Shown here in pieces: positions 36,776 to 45,271 of a DNA stretch of 64,000 nucleotides. Position 1 is the first letter of the stretch, and each line of letters begins with the position of its first letter. Source of the DNA: Alloscardovia theropitheci (GTDB lineage Bacteria > Actinomycetota > Actinomycetes > Actinomycetales > Bifidobacteriaceae); the NCBI RefSeq assembly GCF_004332295.1, contig NZ_RXLP01000026.1:107558-171557 (forward strand), in the 5' to 3' direction. Under the pieces are notes generated by a model, which had not been told where the DNA came from, made no database searches, and saw only the letters and a program-made list of their open reading frames with translations. Position numbers and translations under genes: made by a program.

Positions 36776-37738
36776 TTATTTGAAGAGTGCTTTGAGTGAG
36801 CTCATGAGATTGTGAGCCCAGCTTTTAGTGTCGGCTTGTTGGATTTGTATGTGCTGTGGTTGAAGCATCGTAGGCTGGTTATGGCTTGGACGATTCTTCT
36901 TTTGTTTGAGATTGTCTACTCGATATTGCACGTGGAGTGTTGCTTTACAATCTTCTAACGAGTTATGCGCATGATACGTGTATCCGCATTCTGCTGCAGC
37001 GTTTATAAGCTTGTAATACTCTTTTTTGTGTACTAGTTGCCCGTATTCACGCATGGTATCTGTGACCTTACGAGTATCTAACAGTAGACCGAGCTCGTCC
37101 AGGAACGCGAGGTCGAATGGAGCGTTATAAATAACGACTTCTTGTGCCTGATTCAAGACGGATTGGATAAGCTCTTTATCACTACTGATAGGCGGCTTGT
37201 TTTTCACCATTGTTTTTGTAATATGATGAATCCGTGCTGCTTCAGTCCACGAATCTACATATTCAGGCTTGTAATAGTTATTAAGAATGGTATTACCAAA
37301 CCCGTCAATAATAGATAATTGCAGTATTTCATCTCTGCGTGGATCTAAACCAGTGGTTTCCGTGTCGATAACGATTCTGCGTATTGGGTTAGCGTAATTA
37401 TGTATAGGACGTAAATCTGCTTGCATGTCAATCATGTAGCTATCGTCACCAGATTCCATAGGTGCAATAGAAACAGTAAGTATTGGAAGATTCGCGATTA
37501 ACTGTATTTCTCTGTATGCACCAGTGGAGCGTGCTTCTATCTCACAGATTTGCCGGTTATCACTCGTATACACAATGTAGTGTGGTTTACGGCCCTTCGA
37601 CTGTTCAACCTTGACGATATGACAATCCTGCAAATAGAATTTCCGCCAGGCAAGAATCTCACGATTAATAAACCGTTTATCCAGATAAAACCTGCGATAC
37701 CCATTAATACGACGTACACGCCAATCATACTTATTCAC
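36776..37738 (-). CDS. Second DEDDh exonuclease (DnaQ-like)
   Basis: 320 residues. An N-terminal domain of about 115 residues with many aromatic and basic residues precedes the nuclease core: VIDTETTGLD (motif I), IYNAPFDLAF (motif II) and HNSLEDCKAT (motif III). The C-terminal 40 residues are Gln-rich. It starts 17 bases after the XRE-ImmA gene. Two different DEDDh nucleases in one lysogeny block are unusual. They could act in recombination, in degrading DNA, or in proofreading-like functions. Confidence 0.82.
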   Translation of the reverse strand: MNKYDWRVRRINGYRRFYLDKRFINREILAWRKFYLQDCHIVKVEQSKGRKPHYIVYTSDNRQICEIEARSTGAYREIQLIANLPILTVSIAPMESGDDSYMIDMQADLRPIHNYANPIRRIVIDTETTGLDPRRDEILQLSIIDGFGNTILNNYYKPEYVDSWTEAARIHHITKTMVKNKPPISSDKELIQSVLNQAQEVVIYNAPFDLAFLDELGLLLDTRKVTDTMREYGQLVHKKEYYKLINAAAECGYTYHAHNSLEDCKATLHVQYRVDNLKQKKNRPSHNQPTMLQPQHIQIQQADTKSWAHNLMSSLKALFK

Positions 37739-37754
37739 TGTAAGTTCCTTTTGT

Positions 37755-38882
37755 TTAGAATCTGCGTGCTCTATACCCTAGTTCGCTACCCTGCTCGATT
37801 AGGCCTCCAGCCCACACGTCAAGATATCCGAATCTAATTCCTAGCTCATGTTCAGCTGTGAATGAGTCTATAAAACCATTCTTATCACCATACTCTTTTT
37901 GCAGTATCTGTTGTAAGAGTAACGGCTTTTCTTTTACTACAGTGATTGGTTCTGTTTTACGCCATCCCCGTGCACTTAGTTGCATATACAGGGAACGCCA
38001 TCTATCTCTTGACAGGATATTCATATCATATCCGCGTGAGATAAGCGCAGCTATAGAGATTCCCCAGCTAGCTTTGAGTTGTAAGAAGTCGGAAAGCATG
38101 ATATTAGGGTTTATGAGAGTTTTTGCATCGTCTTCAGGCATGAGGAATGCTCCAGCGAATGCGTGTGCTTCTCGTTCCATTTCACTGTAGCGTTCTAAAC
38201 GACGATACTTATGCAGTATAAGATGTCCTAATTCGTGAGCTTTAGTAAAGCGGTCTCTATCTCCTGCATTAGAGTCTTCCTTAAACCCAATAGAAAGAAG
38301 CTCATCATTACTCAACGGATGCGTTACACCATCACTGGAGAGCTTCGTATCAGCATCATCAGGCGTTAAAGCATGTAATGGTGCAACAACAATACCGCAA
38401 CGTTCTAAAGCACGTGTCACGTTACTGACCGCACCATGAGCAGGTAAATTCATATACTGACGAGCAAGGCTTGCTAATCGTTCAATATCAGCATGAGTAA
38501 TGCTCTCGGTTTTGGGAGCTATCTGATCTATCCACCCAGCTTTACTCTTGATATTCATCTTTCCAGCTAACGTATCAGCGACATCTGATAAAAGCGAGTA
38601 TTCAGCAGCAATAGCATTAAGCTCTTGAATAGTAGTACGACTCGTATGCCGATACGTCAACTCATACGCTGGGGGGATTGACGTATCACGCTGAAAAAAT
38701 TCGAGTGGATAACCAGAATTATCACTTACCCTCTCGAATAAGCTATCTGGTGCTTCTTTCTGTCGATTAAGAATCTTGCTCAATGTCGGCAGTGATACTC
38801 CACCCCATGTAGCTATATCATTTTTTGTCACTTTTTCTAGCTGTTGGAGAAGGATAAGAGACTCAAGATTAAATGAATTCAT
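37755..38882 (-). CDS. XRE-HTH / ImmA metallopeptidase fusion regulator
   Basis: A 375-residue protein: an N-terminal HTH (about 15-55, VTKNDIATWGGVSLPTLSKIL) and a DUF955 zinc peptidase domain with KAHELGHLILHKYRR. This architecture is common among prophage and ICE regulators that combine DNA binding with repressor proteolysis. It begins 2 bases from the end of the preceding minus-strand gene. The C-terminal 90 residues are soluble with no named domain. Confidence 0.85.
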   Translation of the reverse strand: MNSFNLESLILLQQLEKVTKNDIATWGGVSLPTLSKILNRQKEAPDSLFERVSDNSGYPLEFFQRDTSIPPAYELTYRHTSRTTIQELNAIAAEYSLLSDVADTLAGKMNIKSKAGWIDQIAPKTESITHADIERLASLARQYMNLPAHGAVSNVTRALERCGIVVAPLHALTPDDADTKLSSDGVTHPLSNDELLSIGFKEDSNAGDRDRFTKAHELGHLILHKYRRLERYSEMEREAHAFAGAFLMPEDDAKTLINPNIMLSDFLQLKASWGISIAALISRGYDMNILSRDRWRSLYMQLSARGWRKTEPITVVKEKPLLLQQILQKEYGDKNGFIDSFTAEHELGIRFGYLDVWAGGLIEQGSELGYRARRF

Positions 38883-38884
38883 TA

Positions 38885-39553
38885 TTAACCATTCACTTTT
38901 ACATCCTCGTCTTGTGCGAGGAAGTCCAAAACATTAACCGAATCATTCTGATCAGGAACAAACTCTACCAAAGGAATCATACCGTCAATGCCACGTTCAA
39001 GAGGGTAAGAATAAGCAGAGACAATACCACTACCATACTTCCCATTCTCGATAGGCCTATGAATTGTCATAAACGTAGAGTCTAACTTCTCATAATCACA
39101 CACAAGCATCAGATTAATACCACTTAAATCAGGAATACCATCCACACCAAACTGTATACATTCAGGCCCGAGCAAGGAACCCTGATTATAACGCGCTCGA
39201 GCAGCGAAAGTATTACCACCATGAGGAGCACGCCCTGTCTTCTTATCAACAGAACGCAGACGAATCTTCAACCCTGAAGGCTTATGCGTAAGATGCGTGT
39301 ACCCCGATTCATCAACAGTCCAGTCACCTAACGCATGCTCACCACACGCTTTAGCAACAGCACGATTAATAAAACTCGCTCTCACACTCCTCTTCTGCTT
39401 ACTAGTCAACCAACCAATATTCTTTAATGACATATCAACGTCAGTAACACATTGCGGAATAATATCACTCATCACTGTATCAAGCTCACTACAATACAAA
39501 CGAGTAAACTCTTTCTCACTCATTTCACCATTCTTCATATTATTTTCAGTCAT
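38885..39553 (-). CDS. Hypothetical protein paired with the XRE-ImmA gene
   Basis: About 222 residues, starting MTENNMKNGEMSEKEF. An upstream in-frame start (39583) adds hydrophobic residues and has no site; AGGTGG lies before the chosen ATG. There is no recognised domain; one stretch is THKPSGLKIRLRSVDKKTGR. Its stop is 2 bases before the XRE-ImmA start, a coupled pair as often seen for ImmR/ImmA-type loci. The plus strand across the gene is A+C-rich. Confidence 0.6.
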   Translation of the reverse strand: MTENNMKNGEMSEKEFTRLYCSELDTVMSDIIPQCVTDVDMSLKNIGWLTSKQKRSVRASFINRAVAKACGEHALGDWTVDESGYTHLTHKPSGLKIRLRSVDKKTGRAPHGGNTFAARARYNQGSLLGPECIQFGVDGIPDLSGINLMLVCDYEKLDSTFMTIHRPIENGKYGSGIVSAYSYPLERGIDGMIPLVEFVPDQNDSVNVLDFLAQDEDVKVNG

Positions 39554-39642
39554 CTTTAACAACCACCTTTTCAAAAAAAACAATTGTATAACAATATGAA
39601 GAAAATTTTACCACCAAATGTTACACCTACAAAATCAAAAAA

Positions 39643-40020
39643 CTACTCGTAATAATCTTCCATCTCTTCAAACTTACGATCATCACGACTAGCAACAAGC
39701 TCAACACCAGACTGAGACAACAACGAAGCAGACTCAAGCTCGTTTGTTCTCTCATAAATTGCGCTCGCAAAATCCTCAACGTCAATATTAAAAATACGAG
39801 CAAAAGCAATTGACTCAGACAACTTCAGCGGAGACTTTAATCCATTCCGCAAATCATGAATACGACTATATGTAATTAAACCATCAGAAAGTTCAGCTGC
39901 CTTTCTAACAGAATATCCATATCTATTAAGCATCTCATCTATTATCTGCTGAGCAGCTATATCTGCAGCTGCTCTTTCATAGCTACGTCCCATAATTACG
40001 ATGTTAGCATTCGACAACAT
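39643..40020 (-). CDS. Probable lysogeny repressor (XRE family)
   Basis: A 125-residue HTH protein (YGYSVRKAAELSDGLITYSR, IHDLRNGLKSPLKLSESIAF). It is divergent from a small Cro-like gene, with three operator-like repeats between, which is the layout of a repressor/Cro switch. No ribosome binding site is visible at 40020 or at the internal ATG 39993; the transcript may be leaderless. Its cleavage by one of the two ImmA-type peptidases is a reasonable inference. Confidence 0.7.
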   Translation of the reverse strand: MLSNANIVIMGRSYERAAADIAAQQIIDEMLNRYGYSVRKAAELSDGLITYSRIHDLRNGLKSPLKLSESIAFARIFNIDVEDFASAIYERTNELESASLLSQSGVELVASRDDRKFEEMEDYYE

Positions 40021-40050
40021 TGATTACAAATATAGTCATCCATCGTCGTC

Positions 40051-40123
40051 GAATAGCGACACGCGCTGTTTGCAAATAGCAACATATTGCGAGATTATAT
40101 AAATATGTTGACAAATAGCGACA
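40051..40123. promoter_or_regulatory. Three operator-like repeats in the repressor/Cro region
   Basis: AATAGCGACA (in 40051-40061), AATAGCAACA (40075-40084) and AATAGCGACA (40114-40123) lie in direct orientation between the divergent repressor and Cro-like genes, the last just inside the Cro-like gene. Confidence 0.5.
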
Positions 40124-40359
40124 ATTACATAAATAACGCAATCACGAAGCTTAAAAAGCTAGCTGTTGCAAAATCTATAACTCAGCAAGAAATCGCAAAT
40201 CATGTAGAGCTCAATAGATCAACAGTGAGCATGCATCTCAACAAAAGCGATATGTCAATGCGCGAATTTTTCTCAATTGCTCGCTACGTCGGCGTAGATC
40301 CGATTGAGATTCTTCGTGAGTCTCGTCTCGAAGTTGAAAGGACTGATAGTAATGATTGA
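40105..40359 (+). CDS. Cro-like HTH protein
   Basis: An 84-residue protein with a clear HTH (AKSITQQEIANHVELNRSTV, SMHLNKSDMSMREFFSIAR). The ATG at 40105 has no ribosome binding site and may begin a leaderless message. It is first of the early plus-strand operon and divergent from the repressor, so a Cro or anti-repressor role is likely. Confidence 0.75.
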   Translation: MLTNSDNYINNAITKLKKLAVAKSITQQEIANHVELNRSTVSMHLNKSDMSMREFFSIARYVGVDPIEILRESRLEVERTDSND

Positions 40360-40459
40360 TTTGATTCAGAATTGCGCGATTATTATCCTCGCTCTCACAC
40401 AAATCAGTACGAGCATACGCACATTCAAACACTATAAAAACAATAACGATAAGTCATGA
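40352..40459 (+). CDS. Tiny membrane protein (35 residues)
   Basis: It reads MIDLIQNCAIIILALTQIST and continues to a basic end. AAAGGA lies 9 bases before the ATG; the gene overlaps the Cro-like gene by 8 bases and the next tiny gene by 4 (ATGA). The hydrophobic helix of about 15 residues is its only feature. Overlaps and ribosome binding site argue for a real gene. Confidence 0.5.
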   Translation: MIDLIQNCAIIILALTQISTSIRTFKHYKNNNDKS

Positions 40460-40533
40460 GTGACATCTTCATTCTTATCACACTCGCACTCGCCGGTCTC
40501 ACGATAGGAATCATCGCCAGCACACAAGCCTAA
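40456..40533 (+). CDS. Tiny membrane protein (25 residues)
   Basis: MSDIFILITLALAGLTIGII plus a short tail: a single hydrophobic helix. It starts in an ATGA overlap and its stop is followed by AAAGGA of the next gene. It is too short for family assignment. Confidence 0.4.
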   Translation: MSDIFILITLALAGLTIGIIASTQA

Positions 40534-40544
40534 AGGACTAAAAA

Positions 40545-40814
40545 ATGAGTAAACACACAATAACAGAATCAATCATAGAAATAACAAGCACCATCGCGCT
40601 CGCAATAATCACCATCAGCGCATTCCAATACATCATCACACACAACGCAAACTACACCCCAATACAAAGCCTCTTCGCACTCGCAGTATTCCTCACAGGA
40701 AGCTTCGGACTCATCATCATGTGGGCAGGAACACACTACCCACCAACAAACCACAACAACAACGACAATAACAGCAACGACGATAACACCACGTCGCGCT
40801 CGCTGGATGAGTAG
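40545..40814 (+). CDS. Small two-helix membrane protein
   Basis: An 89-residue protein with two transmembrane helices (about 10-32 and 42-62) and a hydrophilic Asn/Asp tail. AAAGGA precedes the ATG. It lies third in a run of small membrane genes between the Cro-like gene and the excisionase-like gene; superinfection exclusion is a possible role. The gene is A+C-rich and carries GCGCTCGC near its start (40596) and end (40796). Composition flips to G+T only after the second. Confidence 0.6.
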   Translation: MSKHTITESIIEITSTIALAIITISAFQYIITHNANYTPIQSLFALAVFLTGSFGLIIMWAGTHYPPTNHNNNDNNSNDDNTTSRSLDE

Positions 40815-40840
40815 ATCGCATTTTTTAGAAAGGACTAGTT

Positions 40841-41152
40841 ATGACAGAAACAACAGTTTTAAAGCAAATTAACGTATCGCGCGATATTGCATCATCTGAG
40901 CGGATTATGTCTACCGCGCAGAAACATAGATTGAGTGTTATGCCAGCTACACATATTCCTGCGTATGAGCAGGAAAGTTTTAGTTTACCGGAAGCTGCTC
41001 GTGTTTTTGGTGTTGATTACGAGGCTTTGCGTGGATGGGTCAATATGGGTTTGATTGATACTTTCAGACCGTTGAGCCGTCGCGGTACTCCAGGGCGTCG
41101 TCGTATTAGACGTGTTGTAATGCAGAAGTTTCTTGCTCAATTTGACGAGTAA
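40841..41152 (+). CDS. MerR/excisionase-like HTH protein
   Basis: A 103-residue protein with a C-terminal winged-HTH of the MerR/Xis type (SLPEAARVFGVDYEALRGWV, then GTPGRRRIRR). AAAGGA precedes the ATG. It may direct excision together with the integrase or regulate early genes. No second domain is present. Confidence 0.65.
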   Translation: MTETTVLKQINVSRDIASSERIMSTAQKHRLSVMPATHIPAYEQESFSLPEAARVFGVDYEALRGWVNMGLIDTFRPLSRRGTPGRRRIRRVVMQKFLAQFDE

Positions 41153-41173
41153 GCAGTTAAGGAGAAATCGATT

Positions 41174-41899
41174 ATGAGTAGTACTAAGTTTACTGACGCT
41201 GATTTACAGGAAATGTATTACAAAGTTCAGGCGAATGGTTGGGATGTTTTGTCTCGTGGTGAGAAGATTGCTCTTTCTCGTTATATTCGCAAGCTTGGTT
41301 TGATGATGCCTGAGCCACAAGGTTTAACCACTTCTGTTGAGAAGGCTCGTAAAAAGCCTATTCCTCATATGCTCAATGAGAAGAAGGTTGAGATTCTTGC
41401 TGAGTCTGCGAACTTGAAGAAGATAGATCCAGTAACAGAGTCAAAATCTTTCAATGAGACCGTGCAAGATTTCCGCCAGGAGTCGCCTAAGTCCGCCTCT
41501 TTGTCTTCTGAGGTTTCTGTGGATGATAAGAGTATGAGTATTCCTGGCGAACCTTCTTCCACTGTTGTTGTGGACGGCGTGGTGTTAGGCCGTTTTGTTG
41601 ACAGTGTTGATACGACTATTATTCAGCCTTTGTCTCCTGTACAGCGTTATTACAAGAGTGTTGCTTCTACTCTTCAAAAGCATCCTTTGCAGTGGCTTTT
41701 GCTCGATAAAGAGTATAAGAGTGTGACTACTGCTCGTCATATGGCGTCGAATATTCGTGTGGGTAGAACGAGGACGTGGCAGTCGTCTACTGGACGGTTT
41801 GAAGCGTTTGCTCAGTTAGCTGATGGTAAGAATCTTATTGCTGTACGTTTATTCCTTCAAGTAAGAAGGAGGCATAGGTTATGGCTTTTCTTGATGTGA
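41174..41899 (+). CDS. Hypothetical early protein
   Basis: 241 residues. The N-terminus (TDADLQEMYYKVQANGWDVL) is helical, a Ser/Glu-rich linker follows (about 60-125), and a C-terminal part (about 140-230) contains LDKEYKSVTTARHMASNIRV and WQSSTGRFEAFA. The family is unknown. It overlaps the RusA gene by 19 bases. Strongly G+T-rich on the coding strand. Confidence 0.6.
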   Translation: MSSTKFTDADLQEMYYKVQANGWDVLSRGEKIALSRYIRKLGLMMPEPQGLTTSVEKARKKPIPHMLNEKKVEILAESANLKKIDPVTESKSFNETVQDFRQESPKSASLSSEVSVDDKSMSIPGEPSSTVVVDGVVLGRFVDSVDTTIIQPLSPVQRYYKSVASTLQKHPLQWLLLDKEYKSVTTARHMASNIRVGRTRTWQSSTGRFEAFAQLADGKNLIAVRLFLQVRRRHRLWLFLM

Positions 41900-42447
41900 T
41901 TGTTTTGGGTACTCCGATTACTAAAGGTTCGTATGCTCCTTACACGCGTAATGGTAAAGCGATTAATGTGGATGCGCGTGAATCTGTGTGGGAGGCTCAG
42001 ATACGTGAGGAAGCTGTGCTTGCTTTGCAGGCTTCTGGTTTGGAGCCTTTTGATGAGCCAGTGAGTATTGTTGGTCAGATTCGTGTTCCTAAGCCTGCAA
42101 CAGGATTGCATTCTTTGCCTGCGTATCAGACTGCTAAGGATAAGGGTGGTGGTGATTTAGACAAGCTTCTGCGTGCTATTGGTGACGCGTTGCAAGTGTC
42201 TAAGTCGCGTTATGCAGCGAAGAATAAGCCAGGTGTTATCACGAATGATAGTCGTATCGTTCATTGGAACATTATGAAAGCGTATGAGGATAGTAATTAT
42301 CCTGCTGGTATTTATTTAACGATTATCAGCGCGTCAGTGAGTATGGTGTCGACGTATCAATGGACACCCTTTACTCGTATTGGTCGTAAACGATTAGAAC
42401 AGATTCAACGTTTACATGATCGTATTAACAATAGTAGGAATTTCTAA
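41881..42447 (+). CDS. rusA: RusA-type Holliday junction resolvase
   Basis: A 188-residue endonuclease with VLGTPITKGSYAPYTRNG at the start, the acidic motif GGGDLDKLLRAIGDAL and TNDSRIVHWN, the RusA family signature. It resolves recombination or replication junctions before packaging. AGGAGG lies upstream of the ATG, inside the preceding gene. Confidence 0.9.
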   Translation: MAFLDVIVLGTPITKGSYAPYTRNGKAINVDARESVWEAQIREEAVLALQASGLEPFDEPVSIVGQIRVPKPATGLHSLPAYQTAKDKGGGDLDKLLRAIGDALQVSKSRYAAKNKPGVITNDSRIVHWNIMKAYEDSNYPAGIYLTIISASVSMVSTYQWTPFTRIGRKRLEQIQRLHDRINNSRNF

Positions 42448-42459
42448 AGGGGGCTTGTT

Positions 42460-42864
42460 ATGAGTTGCATTATGTATGTGACTGATGTCAATTACGTTTA
42501 TACTGATTTAAATCTTGATGATGCTCAGACACTTGTCGATTTATTGTGTTCTGACTGTCATCATACTAGTCGTGTTTACGTTGATGTCGATGACGAGTCT
42601 AAGGTAACCGCAGATAATATTTGTGCTCGGTGTCCTCATTGTGGAGCGGTAATTTGCGGAATTATCAAATCTTGGGTTGATTTGAGTGACAAGCTTGACC
42701 CACTTTTGAAGAATTATTGCGACTATTATCTCGCTCAGTCACATCTTGCTCAAGGTCATAGTTTAGAAGGCTTACGCGCTCTTTCTCAAGCTATTACACA
42801 GTATGAGCATGATCATACTGTACACACGACTGTTTCTCCTTCTTTGAGTCCTGAAAACGAGTGA
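42460..42864 (+). CDS. Zinc-ribbon-containing hypothetical protein
   Basis: A 134-residue protein with paired cysteines (LLCSDCHH and CARCPHCGAVICG) that could bind zinc, and a helical C-terminus ending in an acidic tail. GGGGGC precedes the ATG. It overlaps the next gene by only a few bases. Function unknown; it lies between rusA and the replication initiator. Confidence 0.65.
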   Translation: MSCIMYVTDVNYVYTDLNLDDAQTLVDLLCSDCHHTSRVYVDVDDESKVTADNICARCPHCGAVICGIIKSWVDLSDKLDPLLKNYCDYYLAQSHLAQGHSLEGLRALSQAITQYEHDHTVHTTVSPSLSPENE

Positions 42865-42869
42865 TTATC

Positions 42870-44033
42870 ATGAGTTTAAAAGCTACGACGTGGGCGTTGT
42901 ATGATGCGCCGAAAGATATTGATGCGACTGAGTTTCGTATTTTGATGATTATTGCTGATAACTGTGATGAGAATGGTAAAGGCTTCTATTACAGTATGAG
43001 CAAGCTTGCGCAGTTTACTGGTGTGAGTGTGCGTAGCGCTCAACGTCATTTACAGGTATTGAAAGACCGTGGTCTTATTGTTGATGGCGACCAGCGTATT
43101 GTTGCGTATTTACCTGCTAATAAGCGTCCTCGTGTATATAACCTCAACATGACTACAAACAGTAGTGAGCGTCCTTATAGTGGCATGGGGAGCTCTTCCA
43201 TGCCTGTTGAGCCTGTGCTAGAGGCTGCTGAGGTGGATGAGTGGTCTGATAGTGAGTTTGATGAGCTTGTAGAAGCTTCAGAGTCTTCTGAGGTTGATAC
43301 TGAGTCTACTTCTCATGCTGGTAACGAGTCTGATAATTCTTCTTCTGAGTCGAACATTTGTTCGAATGGGGGTGACAATTTGACACCCCAAGATATTTTT
43401 TTGGACTCTTCTAGGGGTGACACTGGGGTGTCACTGGGGTGTCACAGGGGTGACAGCATGTTGTCACCCAAACCGTATAAACCGATTAAACCTATTAAAC
43501 CGAGAGAGGGCGCGCGCGCAAAAAATGAAAATTCAAAACTTGATTCAACTTCGGTTGCGAATTCTTCGAGACCGGTTCGTCGTTCTTCGGCTACGAGTGT
43601 GCTTGAAAGTGATTACGATCCTGCTTCGGATTCTGAAGCGATTCAGTTGGCGTATTTGGCTGGTGTGGAGCTTGCGACTGCTTTCGCTGCGTTTAAGGAT
43701 TACTATACGGCTAGCGGTAAGCGTTTTTCGGATTGGGGTGCGAAATTCCGTTTATGGCTGCGTCGTGAGAAAACATACACGACTCCTGCCACTGCAACGC
43801 ATTTGCCAGTAGCGCATGCGTCTAGTCCGTCTCGGCTTGTTTCGACGAATAATCGTAACTATCACACGACCAGTGGAGTGTTTGCTGATTCGACTCGTAA
43901 ACTGCTCAGTGCTCCAGAGTTTGGCTTGTCGATGAGTCAGAAGGAACAGTTGTTTGCTCAAGCATTGAACATCATGATTAACACCAGCGATGTGGCAAAG
44001 GTTCGCGAGTTTATTGTGGAGAAAATATCATGA
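42870..44033 (+). CDS. Replication initiator-like HTH protein
   Basis: About 387 residues. The N-terminal winged HTH (about 20-75: EFRILMIIADNCDENGKGFY, SMSKLAQFTGVSVRSAQRHL) is of the helix_turn_helix_36/RepO type. An acidic-Ser linker follows, and a C-terminal region has an FSDWGAKFRLWLRREK helix as in phage O-type replication proteins. The gene contains four iterons with an 11-bp period (43414-43455), so it likely carries its own origin as lambda O does. The ATG at 42870 is preferred; GTG at 42861 is possible. Confidence 0.75.
   Translation: MSLKATTWALYDAPKDIDATEFRILMIIADNCDENGKGFYYSMSKLAQFTGVSVRSAQRHLQVLKDRGLIVDGDQRIVAYLPANKRPRVYNLNMTTNSSERPYSGMGSSSMPVEPVLEAAEVDEWSDSEFDELVEASESSEVDTESTSHAGNESDNSSSESNICSNGGDNLTPQDIFLDSSRGDTGVSLGCHRGDSMLSPKPYKPIKPIKPREGARAKNENSKLDSTSVANSSRPVRRSSATSVLESDYDPASDSEAIQLAYLAGVELATAFAAFKDYYTASGKRFSDWGAKFRLWLRREKTYTTPATATHLPVAHASSPSRLVSTNNRNYHTTSGVFADSTRKLLSAPEFGLSMSQKEQLFAQALNIMINTSDVAKVREFIVEKIS
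43368..43469 (+). other. Candidate phage replication origin with iterons
   Basis: Four tandem direct units GGGGTG(A/T)CA start at 43414, 43425, 43436 and 43447 (period exactly 11). They are flanked by single inverted or direct copies at 43369-43377, 43381-43389 (inverted) and 43462-43469 (inverted). An AT-rich stretch (43390-43402) lies beside them and an alternating GC run at 43510-43518. Location inside the initiator gene supports an origin. Confidence 0.65.
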
Positions 44034-44326
44034 AAAACGGGAAAGCATATCCAACCGTGAACTGGCAGAAAGCACCAGCACACGAGCTTGAACACAGGCG
44101 TATCATCGCCTTAATGGGTAACGGGACGGTGATTGATTCTAAGACACAAGCATTAAAGCATGTGAACAAGATTATTGATGAGAACCAGTACGTGCTGCAT
44201 TTAGACACTCGTGACCCAATTTTGGATAGTTTTGTTCTCATGTTTGTGAACACCAGGACTGGTGAGAGACGACTTAACTCATCCATTCGTAGTCTGACTG
44301 TTTTTGATTCTCCAACCGTTCTGTAA
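44030..44326 (+). CDS. Hypothetical early protein
   Basis: A 98-residue protein starting in an ATGA overlap with the initiator gene, hence co-translated. It contains HELEHRRIIALMGNG and a DTRDPILDSFVLMFVN strand-like region. Family unknown; location suggests a replication accessory role. Confidence 0.6.
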   Translation: MKNGKAYPTVNWQKAPAHELEHRRIIALMGNGTVIDSKTQALKHVNKIIDENQYVLHLDTRDPILDSFVLMFVNTRTGERRLNSSIRSLTVFDSPTVL

Positions 44327-44342
44327 ACTTTTAAGGCTTTGT

Positions 44343-45095
44343 ATGCAACTGTGTCCTGTCTGTCAAAAAAATCATCTCACTACTTCAGCAAGAATGTGTG
44401 ATTCCTGTTATAAGACTTTCATGAAAAGCGTGATCTACCTGTCAACGTTCATTGATGACTTGTATAGTATCGCAACGAGAGGAGCAACACTCTACCAGCA
44501 TTCTGCTTTTAATAGTCCATCATTTACTCAGCTACCTGTCAGAGTGACAGCTTGGGAAACATATAACGATATCACCGCTTTCACTGACGGTGTTATCCTA
44601 CGCAATCAGGTAAACATTACTAGCTCAATCTCATATGCGAATAAGCTGTACTTGTTACGCGAGGTAAGACGATACACGTCATCAACGTATGCTCGTGATA
44701 TTCGCGGTTTTATATCTTTCGCTCACACACTGCACACGCTCCTCACTGTCGAGCCAGACAAAACATACATTGGTACATGCTTAAATTGTAATGCGAGCCT
44801 ATGGGCTATAGCGGAAGATATTACAGTGCATTGCCCGCATTGCGATAGTGAGTGGAACACGATCGATGTGAAGCAACATATGTTGCGTAGCTTGTACAAC
44901 TGTGAATACACAGCAACTATCAGCGAACTTGTTACATGGTTAAAATCTATCGGTATCAAGATAAGCAAACGTAGTGTGCAACGCTGGTGTCAAGAAGGAC
45001 GAATACACACACAGACGATAGATGGTCGAGGAACAATGGTTTTTCGTGTTGGTGATGTTATCCGTCAGTTAAAAATGGCGCAATCGGGTTGCTAA
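44343..45095 (+). CDS. Zinc-ribbon / HTH regulator
   Basis: About 250 residues: an N-terminal CPVCQKNHLT...MCDSCY zinc site, a middle domain, a second zinc ribbon (CLNCNASLW...CPHCDSEW) and a C-terminal HTH (ATISELVTWLKSIGIKISKR, SVQRWCQEGRI). The ATG at 44343 follows AAGG; an upstream in-frame start is less likely. Proteins of this kind are common in actinobacteriophages before the late operon, so it may switch on late genes. Confidence 0.7.
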   Translation: MQLCPVCQKNHLTTSARMCDSCYKTFMKSVIYLSTFIDDLYSIATRGATLYQHSAFNSPSFTQLPVRVTAWETYNDITAFTDGVILRNQVNITSSISYANKLYLLREVRRYTSSTYARDIRGFISFAHTLHTLLTVEPDKTYIGTCLNCNASLWAIAEDITVHCPHCDSEWNTIDVKQHMLRSLYNCEYTATISELVTWLKSIGIKISKRSVQRWCQEGRIHTQTIDGRGTMVFRVGDVIRQLKMAQSGC

Positions 45096-45271
45096 AAAAA
45101 TTTTGGCGCAATATAGTTACTAGAGTAGCAAGAATTGTAAGGAACCCACCCAAGCAATCTTGCTCACATAATATTGGTCTAAGCTCACAGTTTTCTAGCC
45201 TAGTTTTACTAGTCCTTCTAGGAAAGAAAACATGTGAGCTTTACTTATACCTCTTAAATAAAGGAATAATC

